The position numbers and the translations under genes are program-made. Below are positions 54,047 through 64,000 of a stretch of 64,000 nucleotides of DNA, in pieces (within the stretch, counting starts at the first letter, position 1; every line of letters begins with the position of its first letter). The notes under the pieces are model-generated. The model was not told the origin of the DNA and ran no database searches. It saw only the letters and a list, made by a program, of their open reading frames with translations. The DNA is from Paraescarpia echinospica (lineage: Eukaryota > Annelida > Polychaeta > Sabellida > Siboglinidae): NCBI GenBank assembly GCA_020002185.1, contig CM034538.1:69010060-69074059 (forward strand), read 5' to 3'.

Positions 54047-55180
54047 GTCATACTATTTTCAACATATGATGAGGTTAGCATGGTCTCCTCCTAACTCCAT
54101 CATGTGTATGGCCGAAGCTGAAAGGGAAAACAACATTTAAAAATATGACCTGTTGGAAACATCTTACAATTAAAATTAATTCAATGTATTTATTGTATTG
54201 GTGGTATTTTAGGCGTTTTTGCATGTCTATGCTGCCATTTTAGTTTATAAATGTCCTTAAATCCATATTACTTATGTTACATAATATTCCATATATGTCA
54301 TAATAGTTATTATCAGATTAAAGTGTAAAATATAAAAAAAACAAAGCCTGTTGTGGGATAAAATTGGTTGTCCAAATATGGACTTTCAGCTTTTTTCACA
54401 ATGCAACATGTTTATGAGGTTTTAGGTGGTCAATATTTGATATTTCAGATGAGTACGCAGTTGAAGATGCTCTGTAATGTCACACGTTAGTCAATTTAAG
54501 TCATGTGCAATTTGGGCATTTCATATACAGATTAACTGTCAACTGAAGACATTATAATCACCTCTCTACTGCTCCGGTTGCAGTTCATTTGTGGCAATCG
54601 AAGACATCCCAAAGCCTACAAATGTTATGTGCACACATTCAAACACATGATTGACATTTATACATTTTATACAATACAAAGTTACCTTATTATTTAGATT
54701 CTACTGCACAGAAAAATGAACATAAATTAAAGGTGCCCGGGAAAAGACACTTGAAAAGTAAATTTACAAAATATTATCAAAATGTGTGCCTTCACATTGA
54801 TTTGTTGAAGTAAAATATAAAAGTATGCATTGACATTTGTTCAATTTATTGTTGCTGCTATCTTTTCGGGTTCATATTTTAGTGGCTTGAACAGAAGCAG
54901 CTATGTGGCCATGGGGAATCCGGAAAATCCAATAAACAAAACAGACAAAATCCCACAATGTTAAAAGTGCACAAATCCTGCGACAAAATGAAATGTGTGC
55001 AGGTCTGGGATCAATTACATTACAATGCAATATATTGCACTTACATAGCTTCCTTCCTATTATTATTACATGCTGAAGAAAATGCATTGTGTATAGAAGA
55101 CTTCCCTTCCAGCTTCGGCCATACACATGGTCGAGTTAGGAGGAGACCATGCTAACCACATCATACATTGAAAATAGTTA
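54047..55180. mobile_element. Inverted-repeat element, ~1.13 kb
   Basis: The sequence at 54050-54125 (tttcaacatatgatgaggtt... through gtctcctcctaact to gccgaagctgaaaggg) is found inverted at 55101-55178 with about 90 percent identity over 73 bp. The interior has no transposase. It contains the left copy of the direct repeat described below. A non-autonomous DNA element or a large foldback. Confidence 0.75.
54680..54990. repeat. Dispersed direct repeat, copy 1
   Basis: Matches 55820-56098 and, after the CR1 insertion, 59937-59965 (shared strings: ttagattct, gaaaagacac, agtggc(t)tgaa(c/t)aga, tggccatggggaatc, gcacaaatcctgc). Further similarity continues at 55230-55290 versus 60395-60455. Confidence 0.8.
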
Positions 55181-55819
55181 TGATTGATTTTAATGCAACA
55201 TTCTACAAAGAACTATTAATTTTGGTGCAAGCCAACTTACTCTAAAATAAGGCAGAACACAAGAAATGCAGCCTATAACACTGCAGAACTAAATTAAATA
55301 TGATTATAGCATGTAATGTTACAACAGTTCCCTGAGTAAACCACTGGTGCAATTCTCTTGACTGTAGTTGTAAATCACTGTGTTGTATTTGCTTTAAAAG
55401 GTGTATGCCTACCAATGTTGTTTAAGATTTCAATAAACACTTAATTTCAGTATGGTTGTATGAATAAGCAGCTGGAATAGATAGTGAATGATGTACAATA
55501 AATACCAACCATGTTTTGTAGACATGGTCTTAAAGTTGTCGTTATCAGCCCCCAAATGACACCACCAAAGCGTATCTTCAAGTTCAATGGGAGATTTCTT
55601 CTGAAATGTCAGGAGCACCAATCATAATGATGTTTATACGGTATTATATCAAGCAGAGAACACCAGTCATAGTGGTGTTTATAAGATATTATATTAAGCA
55701 GACAACATTGTTTTTATAAAATGCATATACTTATAGGTTGCTCTTGCCATATGACAGACAATAGCTGCTGAATAGCAGGTGTTACAAATAGTCTGATATT
55801 AATAAATTTGATAAAACTT
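55181..55819. other. Noncoding interval between repeats
   Basis: caccagtcatagtggtgttt and caccaatcataatgatgttt strings at 55613 and 55659 form a ~45-bp tandem pair. No gene. Confidence 0.45.
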
Positions 55820-56098
55820 TACCTTATTTTTTAGATTCTGCAAACAGAAAAATGTACGTAGGTTACAGATGCCCGAGAAAAGACACAAAGCAAATTTAGA
55901 AAATGTTATCAACACCTTATTAAACAATACCTGTGTATACAAATTGATTTATTGACATAAAATATAACAATATTCATATTTTTTATGTTCTCAATCTACA
56001 GTGGCTGCTATCTTTTTTAATTACTTCAGTAAAATTTTAGTGGCATGAATAGAGGCTATGTAGCCATGGGGAATCTGGGACAAAATCCAATTTAGGAT
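55820..56098. repeat. Dispersed direct repeat, copy 2 (split by CR1)
   Basis: Same repeat as 54680-54990. Interrupted at 56098 by CR1 copy 2 and continuing at about 59937. Confidence 0.8.
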
Positions 56099-56106
56099 AA
56101 ATTCTT

Positions 56107-57285
56107 ATGGACGAAACTAAATTCTTATGGACGAAACACCACACGAGAGTTGAGAATTCTACAACACAGAAGGAGCAGAGTTGTGACACGGAGACTGAAG
56201 AAAGGAGACTGAGAGGAAGGAAGGTGACCGGTGTGAAGGAACAAGACATTGAGAAAACAGAGGGACGGAGGAAAAGTGTTCGGCAGAGGAAAAGAAAACG
56301 GGCCAGTGGGGATAGATCAGCAGGTAGTCAGACTGTAGAGAACGAGGAGAGACACGACAGCGATACAGGTGGTGACGAGGTAGATACCACAGAGGCAGTT
56401 GGTAAGACTGTGAGACAGAAGACTGATGGAAGACGGTGTTCAGCAAAAAAACAAAACATGACAGGCGTGAAGGTGACACTGGAGAAAGTGACCGTAGGGA
56501 AGGAGGTAGCCGGGGAAAAGGGACGGGAGAGGAGAGAAGAAAATGTGATGGGAGGAAAGAAGGGACGAAAGGAAGTGAGAGTAAATGTGCTAGAAGAGAA
56601 GATGACAGGAGGAAAGGGGACAAGAGAAAACGCGACAGGAAAGAAGGGAATGGAAGAGAATGTGACAGGAGAGAAGAAGACGACAAGAGGAAAAGACAAC
56701 AACCAGACATATGCAAACCGGAGGAGCTACTCCGAGGCAGTGATTGAGGGGGCAAGGAGAAAAGAGAGAGTGTTTATGGGCGATTCAATTCTGAGAAAAA
56801 CAGACAAGACTATATGCGAGGGGAAGGACGTTGTTGTATGTCTACCGGGGGCTAGGATAGAGCATGTGACCGAAAGGGTAGAGAAGGTATTGGAGCATGG
56901 CAAGGGAGGGTCTATACTAGTACACGTTGGGACAAACAATGCAGACAAGGAGGGAACAACTGGGATAGTTCAGAAGTACAGACATCTAGTGAGGAAGCTA
57001 AAGAAGACAAGAGTGGAACAGGTTATTCTCTCAGGAATTTTGCAAGTAATGGGAGGAAGGGGGGCAAGATACAGAAACTGTAAGAGGATGGTGATCAACG
57101 CACTAGTTGAGCAGATGTGTGAGGAAGAGGGCGTGGGATTCATAGATTTATGGGGGTACTATGTTGGGAGAGAAGATGTGTACATGAGAGATGGCCTCCA
57201 TCTAAGTGGAAAGGGGGCAGCAGTATTCTCAGAGAATCTGCTGCGATCTGTTGACAGTGGGACAGGTTGCATCTATTTAAACTAA
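56107..57285 (+). CDS. CR1 ORF1 with SGNH/GDSL esterase domain (392 aa)
   Basis: The first 210 residues are highly charged and repetitive (Glu, Lys, Arg, Gly, Thr). From about residue 220 a GDSL/SGNH hydrolase-like esterase domain follows: FMGDSILRK with the nucleophile Ser, HVGTNNAD with the Asn of block III and RDGLHLSGKG with the Asp/His pair of block V. Esterase-type ORF1 proteins are known in CR1 and some relatives, where they are thought to act on lipids or in RNP targeting. The frame is intact. It overlaps the ORF2 frame by about 19 nt, so ORF2 may be reached by reinitiation. Confidence 0.88.
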   Translation: MDETKFLWTKHHTRVENSTTQKEQSCDTETEERRLRGRKVTGVKEQDIEKTEGRRKSVRQRKRKRASGDRSAGSQTVENEERHDSDTGGDEVDTTEAVGKTVRQKTDGRRCSAKKQNMTGVKVTLEKVTVGKEVAGEKGRERREENVMGGKKGRKEVRVNVLEEKMTGGKGTRENATGKKGMEENVTGEKKTTRGKDNNQTYANRRSYSEAVIEGARRKERVFMGDSILRKTDKTICEGKDVVVCLPGARIEHVTERVEKVLEHGKGGSILVHVGTNNADKEGTTGIVQKYRHLVRKLKKTRVEQVILSGILQVMGGRGARYRNCKRMVINALVEQMCEEEGVGFIDLWGYYVGREDVYMRDGLHLSGKGAAVFSENLLRSVDSGTGCIYLN

Positions 57286-58346
57286 ATTCGCAGGGGGGAC
57301 TCGCAGAGAAGCCTGAAACTGGAGGCATAGATAAAGGCAGCAAAAATAATTCAGCAAAGAACAGTCTGGAAAACTGTTCTGAAGCCGGGTATAAATGTGT
57401 TTGTTTAAATGCAAGGAGTATAGTAAACAAAAGAAATGAACTAAACATTATGGTAGAAGATATTGACCCTCACATAATAGGTATAACCGAATCATGGGCA
57501 ACCACCGATATATCAGATGCCGAATTGGGACTGACAGGATATGTAATGTTTAGGAAAGATAGAATAGGAAGAAGGGGAGGTGGAGTTATTTTATATATTA
57601 AAGAATCTATCCAGGCTTATGAAATAAAATTAGACAGAGAAGCAGATTGCGAAGAAGCTGTTTGGTGTAACATAGTTACAGGAAACTCAACGTTAACGGT
57701 TGGATTAGTTTATCGAAGTCCAAACATAAGCATAGAAGAGAATGAAAAAATACAAAACGCTATAAGGGAAGTTAGCAAACGGGACTGTGTTATTATGGGG
57801 GATTTTAACCATGGGCATATAAAATGGAAATCTCTACAGAGTATGGGTAGTGAGGACCACAAGTTTTTAGTTTTAGTACAAGATAGTTTCCTTTCTCAAC
57901 ATGTGCTAGAACCAACCAGGGGAGAGAATGTGTTAGACTTAGTTTTGTCCTCACAGAATGAATTAGTTGACAATGTTAAATTAGGTGAGCCTCTGGGAAG
58001 TAGTGATCACAACCAGATACATTTTACCATCAAAGTAAAATTAGAAAGAAATAATAAAAAGCAGTTCAGGAGAAATTTCCACAAAGAAAGATATAAGGAA
58101 ATGTGGAAATATTTAGCAAATATAGACTGGAATAATACACTGAAGAATAAGACAGCAACAGAATGCTGGAATATCTTAAAGAATGAAATAGAGTGCATCG
58201 TAGATAAATTTGTTACCTTCAAAAAACAAGGGAAACGGACCAGAAAGAAATACTTATCGAAAGAAGCCATTAGAAAAATTAAGTATAAACAAATGATGTG
58301 GAAGTCATATAGACGTACTGGAAATGACGAAGACTACAGCATTTAG
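57286..58346 (+). pseudogene. CR1 ORF2, endonuclease part
   Basis: The frame overlapping the ORF1 end has no ATG near its start. Endonuclease motifs: CLNARSI, GITESW, GLVYRSPN, VIMGDFNH and SSDHNQIHF, i.e. the Asn, Glu, Asp-Asn and Ser-Asp-His sets of the EEP fold that nicks the target. After GNDEDYS the frame ends at TAG 58344-58346 because of the ~350-bp deletion. Confidence 0.9.
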
Positions 58347-59824
58347 GGCTATGAAGGAAAATAAATCACCTGGAGTGGATGGTATTCCACCCAAACTACT
58401 AGTGGAAATTGTAGAACAAATTAGCATACCGCTTGCAACAGTTTTCAACTTGTCATTAGAAGAGGGAGTGGTTCCTTTAGAATGGAAAGAAGCAAACATT
58501 ATACCGTTATTTAAAAAAGGTTCGAGAAACAAGTCAAATAATTATAGACCAGTTAGTTTAACATCAGTGATTTGTAAATTATTAGAAAGACTAATTAAAG
58601 ATCACATGGTGGATTTTCTTGTTAAACATAACTTGATAAACCCATCTCAACATGGGTTTCTAAAAGCGAGGTCATGCTTAACAAATATGTTATGTTTTTT
58701 GGAAGATATCACTAAGTGGGTAGATGATGGATCACCAGCAGATATCATCTACTTAGATTTTCAAAAAGCTTTCGACAAAGTGCCACATCAGAGATTACTG
58801 CTTATACTAAAAGCCCATGGCATAGGAAATGGTATAATTAACTGGATAGAAAAATGGCTGATTGACAGAAGACAACGGGTAGTTGTTGATGGGGAGGTTT
58901 CAAACTGGAAATCAGTTTTGAGTGGGGTTCCACAGGGATCAGTACTGGGACCTATATTATTCTTAATATATATAAACGATTTGGACGATGATATAGCTAG
59001 CAAGGTGTTGAAATTTGCAGATGATACAAAAGTGTTTAGAAGGATTAAAAGCGATGGGGATAGACAGCATTTACAAGATGATCTTGACAGGTTGATCAAA
59101 TGGTCTGAAAAGTGGCAAATGTTGTTCAATTTTGGGAAATGTAAATGCCTTCACACAGGACATGGGAACGAATATGTAGAATATACAATGGGGGGAACTG
59201 TACTAAGTACTACTGTAAAAGAAAAGACTTAGGGCTGACAATTAGTGCTGACATGAAGGTTTCAGAGCAGTGTGGAATTGCAGCTTCAAAGGGAAATCAA
59301 ATCCTTGGATTGATTAGGCGAAATATAGCATATAAAGAAAAAGAACTAATAATACCGCTGTACAAAACAATAGTTAGGCCTCATTTAGAATATTGTATAC
59401 AAGCATGGAGGCCATACCGCAAGAAGGACATAGATATATATGCTAGAAAGAGTACAGAGGAGAACGACTAAAATGATACCAAAACTGAGGGAACTTAGTT
59501 ATGAAAAACGCCTAAAAGAATGTGGTTTAACAACACTAGAGACCAGGAGATTGAGAGGAGATCAGATAGAAGTGTCTAAAATATTGAATGGTTATGAAAA
59601 TATTGATAGAAATGGTTTTTTTAGTTAAGAAAGATAGAAAGACTAGAGGACATGAAGTTACATTAGTAAAGGAGCAGTGTAGATTAGACGTGAGAAAGTT
59701 CTCATTTTCACAAAGGACTGTGAATGAATGGAACAGATTATCTGATGATTGTGTGAGTGCTAGTAGTGTGAATATGTTTAAAAATAAAATCGACACATAC
59801 CTCAGAAGGGCTGGATATATGTAG
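58347..59824 (+). pseudogene. CR1 ORF2, reverse transcriptase part (several frameshifts)
   Basis: Reads RAMKENKSPGVDGIPP, YLDFQKAFDKVPH, GVPQGSVLGP and FADDTKVF, as copy 1. Breaks: a 1-bp deletion near 59227, a 4-bp insertion near 59437 (tatata) and a shift near 59620. The C-terminal part ends at 59824. Inactive in cis. Confidence 0.9.
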
Positions 59825-59965
59825 ATAACATGGTTGGACCCTCGATAAGCCAAAGGGCTTCCTTGTCCACCTGCCATCTAGAGTTAATTCTCTGGATGGC
59901 AATCTTGTTAAATCTTGTTAAAATCTTGTTAAATTATTGCACAAATCCTGCAACAAAATTAAATT

Positions 59966-61637
59966 AGTAAACATAATTTTCTTTAATTCATATAAGTAGA
60001 TATTTTATTCCAGATACCGGCCATGGGCACTGAATCTGTAGAGTAAATTGTAATTTACCAGAGCATTTTGTTTTCTTTTAGCAGGACTTTCCTTCAGCTG
60101 CAATAAAACAAGATTGTCAATTGGAAAATATATTGAGAATTGAAAAAGATACAGTTTGCTTTTAAGTCAAGTTTCATATAATGTACAGATTCATATGTAG
60201 GGTCGTTCCTACATTAGTATAATGACCCCCTGTATCTCAACACATTTGTTTTTTCATGTGTGTACACAAATAATAATTCTATAACTCAATGATACTTCAG
60301 AAAAAGTATATTAGTTATGCTACAGGAGCTTATTTACCAATATATAAACACATTCATACTAGTTATACATTCCTGCAGCTGATATTAATTATATTGCAAG
60401 CTAACTTACTTTAAGAATAATGTTGGAACATAAGAAAAAGCAGCCTAAGACAGGCTAGAGAATTGTTATGCCAATAGTCCTGTGCCCAAAGTTATGACTA
60501 TTCTCTAAACATAATATATCTACTGTCTGTATCACATGGTGTCGTGTATAAGACTATACTTAGTATAAATCATGCAGACATAGCCAATAGCCATACAAAT
60601 AGGACACAGGCCTAGGTTTCGCAAGTGAGGTAACTTCTGTATGATATGGCCACAGACCTGTCACGGCAATTTCCTTTGCCAACTTTAGAGGAAAGGGCAA
60701 ATTAAAAAAAAATACAGTACAATGTATACAGATAGCTGCCTACGGATATGAGCCACATAGCCATAAGGGGATGGGGCATGTCCATGGCATGAACATTAGT
60801 CATGCCTGGTCAGTCATGGATCAGGGCATGAGCATGGATGATATTATTAGGATTATGTTTGTATGTCTATGAGGGGTAAAGTAAAGAGTAGGCCTAGCCG
60901 AGATTTTGTGTTTTCACGCCGTCTTTACCTTTGCCCTCTACGCCCACGGCCCCACGCTACGGCTTTACCTATGGCTTATGGATACGAATCTGCCCAACAA
61001 CCCTCTACTAGAGTAGACTACAGTCTATGCTTTGACTACAGACAACAGTCATCACTTCCAGTAACAGTGACAACTGACAGTCATTCACTGATTCAGATGA
61101 GCATGCCTTGAGTGAGACAACACAACTTATACAGAGAAGGTTAGGCCCTCACAACAGTCGCCAAAACCCAACTGCTAAACTCACAATGACAGTTAGTTGT
61201 TGTGGACTGTGGCCTTTGAACTAGTATAGCTATAGTTTGTCCGTCAATTTTGGTCTTAATGTTGATGAGCGGTGAAGTCTAGTGAATGGTGAAGGGAGAG
61301 CTCTGCAGATGTTGCGAACAAAAAATTGTTTTGGCAAACTCAGCTATGGATAATCATGTTAAAATATATGTGATTCAAAATATAACATGGAACATTTTCA
61401 TGATAAATTACATAAATAAAAACCAATATTACTAATAATTAAAATGATAAATTAAACACTACAAATACAACAGGAATAAATCATGTCAGCTTGCACAAGC
61501 GACCGGACCTTCATCTTCGACTTAAGTTTAACGTTTCCCAATAAATGTCTATGTTAGATTTTATGAAGTAGCACATATATATATACATAATCACTGAAAT
61601 TCAGTCCATCATCATTTCAAATTTTTTTATAAATTAA
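59966..61637. other. Noncoding interval
   Basis: Contains the rest of the dispersed repeat (to about 60460) and GC-richer sequence at 60860-61110 with an 82-codon frame lacking any domain. No supported gene. Confidence 0.4.
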
Positions 61638-61860
61638 ACGGTTAACTTACATGGCCTCAATAAACAGTTACCCAGACAGGTTGGCTGTTGTCATCTTACC
61701 CGGCTTACTGGCTTTCTGTAAAATTTGAACTCTGAATTGCTCTAAAATTAGAGAACATTTAAATAATTATGAAGATGATCCCTCAAGTGGGTAAGATGAC
61801 AACAGCCAACCTGTCTGGGTAAATGTTTATTGAGGCTATGTAAGTTAGCCATTTAATTTT
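61638..61860. repeat. Foldback with ~70-bp arms
   Basis: The arm 61640-61708 (ttaacttacatggcctcaat... acccagacaggttgg... atcttaccc) is repeated inverted at 61785-61853 with about 93 percent identity, separated by ~77 bp. Confidence 0.9.
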
Positions 61861-62158
61861 TCATAAATAAAAATTGTATCTACTCAAAGAAGCATAAATT
61901 GTATGTTTTACAATAATCAAACACTTTAAATATAGCATGAATAGTGACCAATATTTGACACGTCAGCTTTTAAGCTAACACGTAGTCGCTATCAAAGGAG
62001 CCACCTTCCTTTTATATGCTATTTATTAGTTTGACCAGCAGTAATCTTGAACACTGATATTAACATAAAAATAAAAAAAACAAAATGTACATTAAAAAAA
62101 TATTCCATACTAATAAGCAGGTCTCAATAAGTTCAGATAGCACAGTAACGCTACTCAC

Positions 62159-62211
62159 TAGATACCTTCTTTGCCTTTTGCTCGGAGGGATGTTACAATC
62201 ATCGGCCTTAC
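62159..62211 (-). CDS. Candidate exon of an unidentified minus-strand gene
   Basis: 53 bp between acceptor gtgttttag and donor gtgagtag. Two frames are open; one reads KADDCNIPPSKRQRRYL, which resembles a nuclear-localisation stretch, the other VRPMIVTSLRAKGKEG. It may be the second exon after 62910-63032. Joining from that exon (phase 0) would use the latter frame. Confidence 0.35.
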
Positions 62212-62909
62212 CTAAAACACGAGAGAGGCATAAATAGAGGAAGCAATCTACATGTACAGTTAATGTACTAACTAAGCAATGCCGTTTGTTTTCCAGAATC
62301 CAACTTAATGCTTTGAACATTCAGAAGTCCAAAAAATAAATTTACCAGACACACCATTGTTTTGGACTTGGAGACATCACACAGTTCAGTTAATTACAAA
62401 TAACACAATGTTTTAATTGATTTTATCACCTTGAATTATACTTGATAAAAAAGTTCGATGACGATGCAGGATTAATATATCTTAAAGTTAATTTAATAGA
62501 CAATACTCAATAGTACTATAAGTGATACATTTTGAACAAAGTCAAAGCAGCTATTATTCCTAACAGGGATTACTTATTTAAATTGTTCTAATTTACATGA
62601 TATTCAGAACAAGTTAAGTATTTCAATTCATACAATATCCAACACCATACTCCGTTCAAGGTACAGCGAAAATGCTTCCAAAAAGATGCCTCTGCAGCGT
62701 CAACATTTCACACATCCTTTCATAAAGTAAAACACAATTTATATGCCGAATGTCAGTGTCGCGAGTGTTGTATTTTAAACAACGTATACTAGTGCCGCTA
62801 GTTCGTGCATCGGAAAATTTCGTAAAACTGCCACAATACCGCATTGTTACGGAATTTCGCTATGCACGAACTTGACACTCGAGTCTAGTATGTAAATTAC
62901 AAGCTGTAC

Positions 62910-63032
62910 CTGTGCCACTGTGACGTCTGTGTCTGTGGGTGGTTTTCTCGGCACGCGCCACTTCTTTGATAAAATCCGCAACTTTCTCAACTCTACTTCT
63001 TCGCTCGGGTGCATATTCTGTCGCGCTACCAT
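62910..63032 (-). CDS. Candidate first coding exon of the same gene
   Basis: ATG 63032, 41 codons (MVARQNMHPSEEVELRKLR, ILSKKWRVPRKPPTD, TVAQ) to the donor CAG/GTACAG. Basic with many Arg/Lys. The local sequence is richer in CpG than its surroundings, in line with a promoter-proximal exon. Protein not recognised. Confidence 0.45.
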
Positions 63033-63039
63033 TTTTGCT

Positions 63040-63370
63040 ATCTGCCTATAGTAGTTTGGTCAAATTCTACAGAGAATCATCCACGATAAAGCTAAATCAA
63101 TATTTGAAGTGAGAACTTTGATAGCAAGACGCTTCCGCCATTTTCCTCACGCGTGACCTAGATTCTGAGGCATGCGCACAATTCGCGTATGAAATATACA
63201 CAAACGACACTCTGGACGCGGTTATTGTTAACCAAAACACAAAATACGTAATATTCTCTGTTTTATTCGCGCAACGTTTCATTGATAGTAGTAGTTTGCA
63301 AAATATGCGATCTAATCTCAGATATACACTCGATTAAAGCTAGCATAACACCATATATGATAAACGTATA
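63040..63370. other. Upstream region of the candidate gene
   Basis: No coding feature supported. A few CpG-containing strings at 63120-63260 may be promoter sequence, but no TATA is evident. Confidence 0.35.
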
Positions 63371-63745
63371 TGTACAGGCAATGTTCGACACAAAAAGTAT
63401 ACGCTCAGAAATTTCCAGTTCGTGTAAATATAAAATTTTACGCTACAACACACAATAAACTGCAGAATTCCCCAAAATAACACGCACTTAATGTATGTGA
63501 CTAACAAAAAGTCAGTATCTGCACCACAGAAATGTGTGTGGAAGGTTAAAATATTGCCTGTACACGTATATGTACATGTAATATAAATGTACAGGCAATG
63601 CGGTGATTTTTGGCACTGAATGTACAGGTAATGCGGTATATAGACTTATATATATATATGTATACATATATTATATATATATATTTATTTATGTTGGTAG
63701 TTTTGGCTGCACTTGTCGCACTTAGATGGATATATATATATATAT
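63371..63745. repeat. ACCGCATTGCCTGTACA element remnants and TA microsatellites
   Basis: tgtacaggcaatg at about 63373, attgcctgtacacg at 63553, tgtacaggcaatgcggt at 63590 and tgtacaggtaatgcggt at 63622 belong to the element at 50025-50280. TA runs follow (63645-63755). Confidence 0.75.
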
Positions 63746-63746
63746 A

Positions 63747-64000
63747 TATATAATTTGGCCTGTTTGTGAGGATGTAGTCAATTTTGTTCTTCTTTTCTTC
63801 ATTTGGGTTTCTACAGGTCCATCTCCTCTTTGCTATCTTCTGGAACATGGTATACATAATTTTGTACTTTTTTGATGTTGCTCATTCTACCAATGTGTCG
63901 CCTCTTTCGTTTCTCACACGTAGGCCAAATTTGTGTGTTGTCGTTTCCGAAATGTTTGTTCGTTTCCCTACTTGCGCATTAAAGTGTCCCATCACTATCG
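63747..64000 (-). pseudogene. LINE endonuclease fragment at the window edge
   Basis: The minus strand reads IVMGHFNAQVGKR, FGLRVRNERGDTL, an in-frame TAG, then KRRWTCRNPNEEKKNKIDYI. These are the GDFNA-type active-site block (here GHFN, with Asp replaced by His), RNERG and the W-S/N-P...IDYI end of RTE-like endonucleases. Open to the right edge. Confidence 0.7.

Larger units (their letters stand above)
56099..59937 (+). mobile_element. CR1-clade LINE, near full-length copy 2
   Basis: Contains ORF1, the endonuclease part of ORF2, reverse transcriptase and the CR1 3' end with aatcttgtta repeats (about 59905-59935). About 350 bp are missing at 58343-58349 relative to copy 1 (15085-15430). The insertion splits a repeated host sequence, which marks both borders. 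The 5' end carries two copies of attcttatggacgaaac. Confidence 0.92.

Noticed and set aside
56159..56755. 198-codon Ser/Leu/Pro-rich minus-strand frame
   Set aside because: Complement of the Glu/Lys-rich part of CR1 ORF1.

Overview
The window looks like animal nuclear DNA, most likely from a marine invertebrate. Short exons have spliceosomal GT/AG borders, and the sequence is AT-rich, full of CA/AT microsatellites, non-LTR retrotransposon pieces, a tRNA-derived SINE and foldback elements. I cannot name the species. A mollusc or other lophotrochozoan would fit, but that is inference.

Layout. 1-4960 is a strict 326-bp satellite of 15 full units with alternating unit types. 4975-9215 holds minus-strand LINE remains, including one uninterrupted ORF1. 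9298-11605 holds a laminin-G exon (+) and three SART3-like HAT-repeat exons (-). 12.1-28.8 kb is mostly repeats: minisatellites, a hairpin, a CR1 LINE, a decayed multi-frame coding relic, two L2/Rex-like fragments, an RTE-like tail and two candidate terminal exons.

28896-46029 is the centre of the window: a 17,134-bp Maverick/Polinton. It starts with AGTAGATAGG, has TIRs of about 380 bp, and is flanked by a 6-bp duplication (CACGCA). The left arm is transcribed rightward: an RPA-like single-strand DNA-binding protein, a split unknown gene, and protein-primed family-B DNA polymerase. The right arm is transcribed leftward: adenain-like protease, double-jelly-roll major capsid protein, a pX-like basic protein, penton-like minor capsid protein, a membrane protein, integrase with chromodomain, two conserved Polinton proteins of unknown function, packaging ATPase, and a NADAR-domain protein beside the right TIR. 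Replication, integration, maturation and virion genes are all present. Eight in-frame stops and three 1-nt frame breaks show that this copy is decaying, with most frames otherwise preserved.

46.0-64.0 kb resumes the host. It holds the LINE target with a SINE inside it, a FLYWCH/ZSWIM-like exon, a palindromic ACCGCATTGCCTGTACA element, a 26-bp minisatellite, a 1.13-kb inverted-repeat element, a nearly full-length CR1 with an esterase-type ORF1 (56.1-59.9 kb), a 70-bp foldback, the 5' exon of an unidentified minus-strand gene, and a LINE endonuclease fragment at the right edge.

The most notable observation is the NADAR gene in the Polinton. NADAR enzymes are known to remove ADP-ribose from guanine in DNA, and some shellfish make pierisin-like proteins that ADP-ribosylate guanine. 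A counter-defence or repair role is therefore a testable idea.
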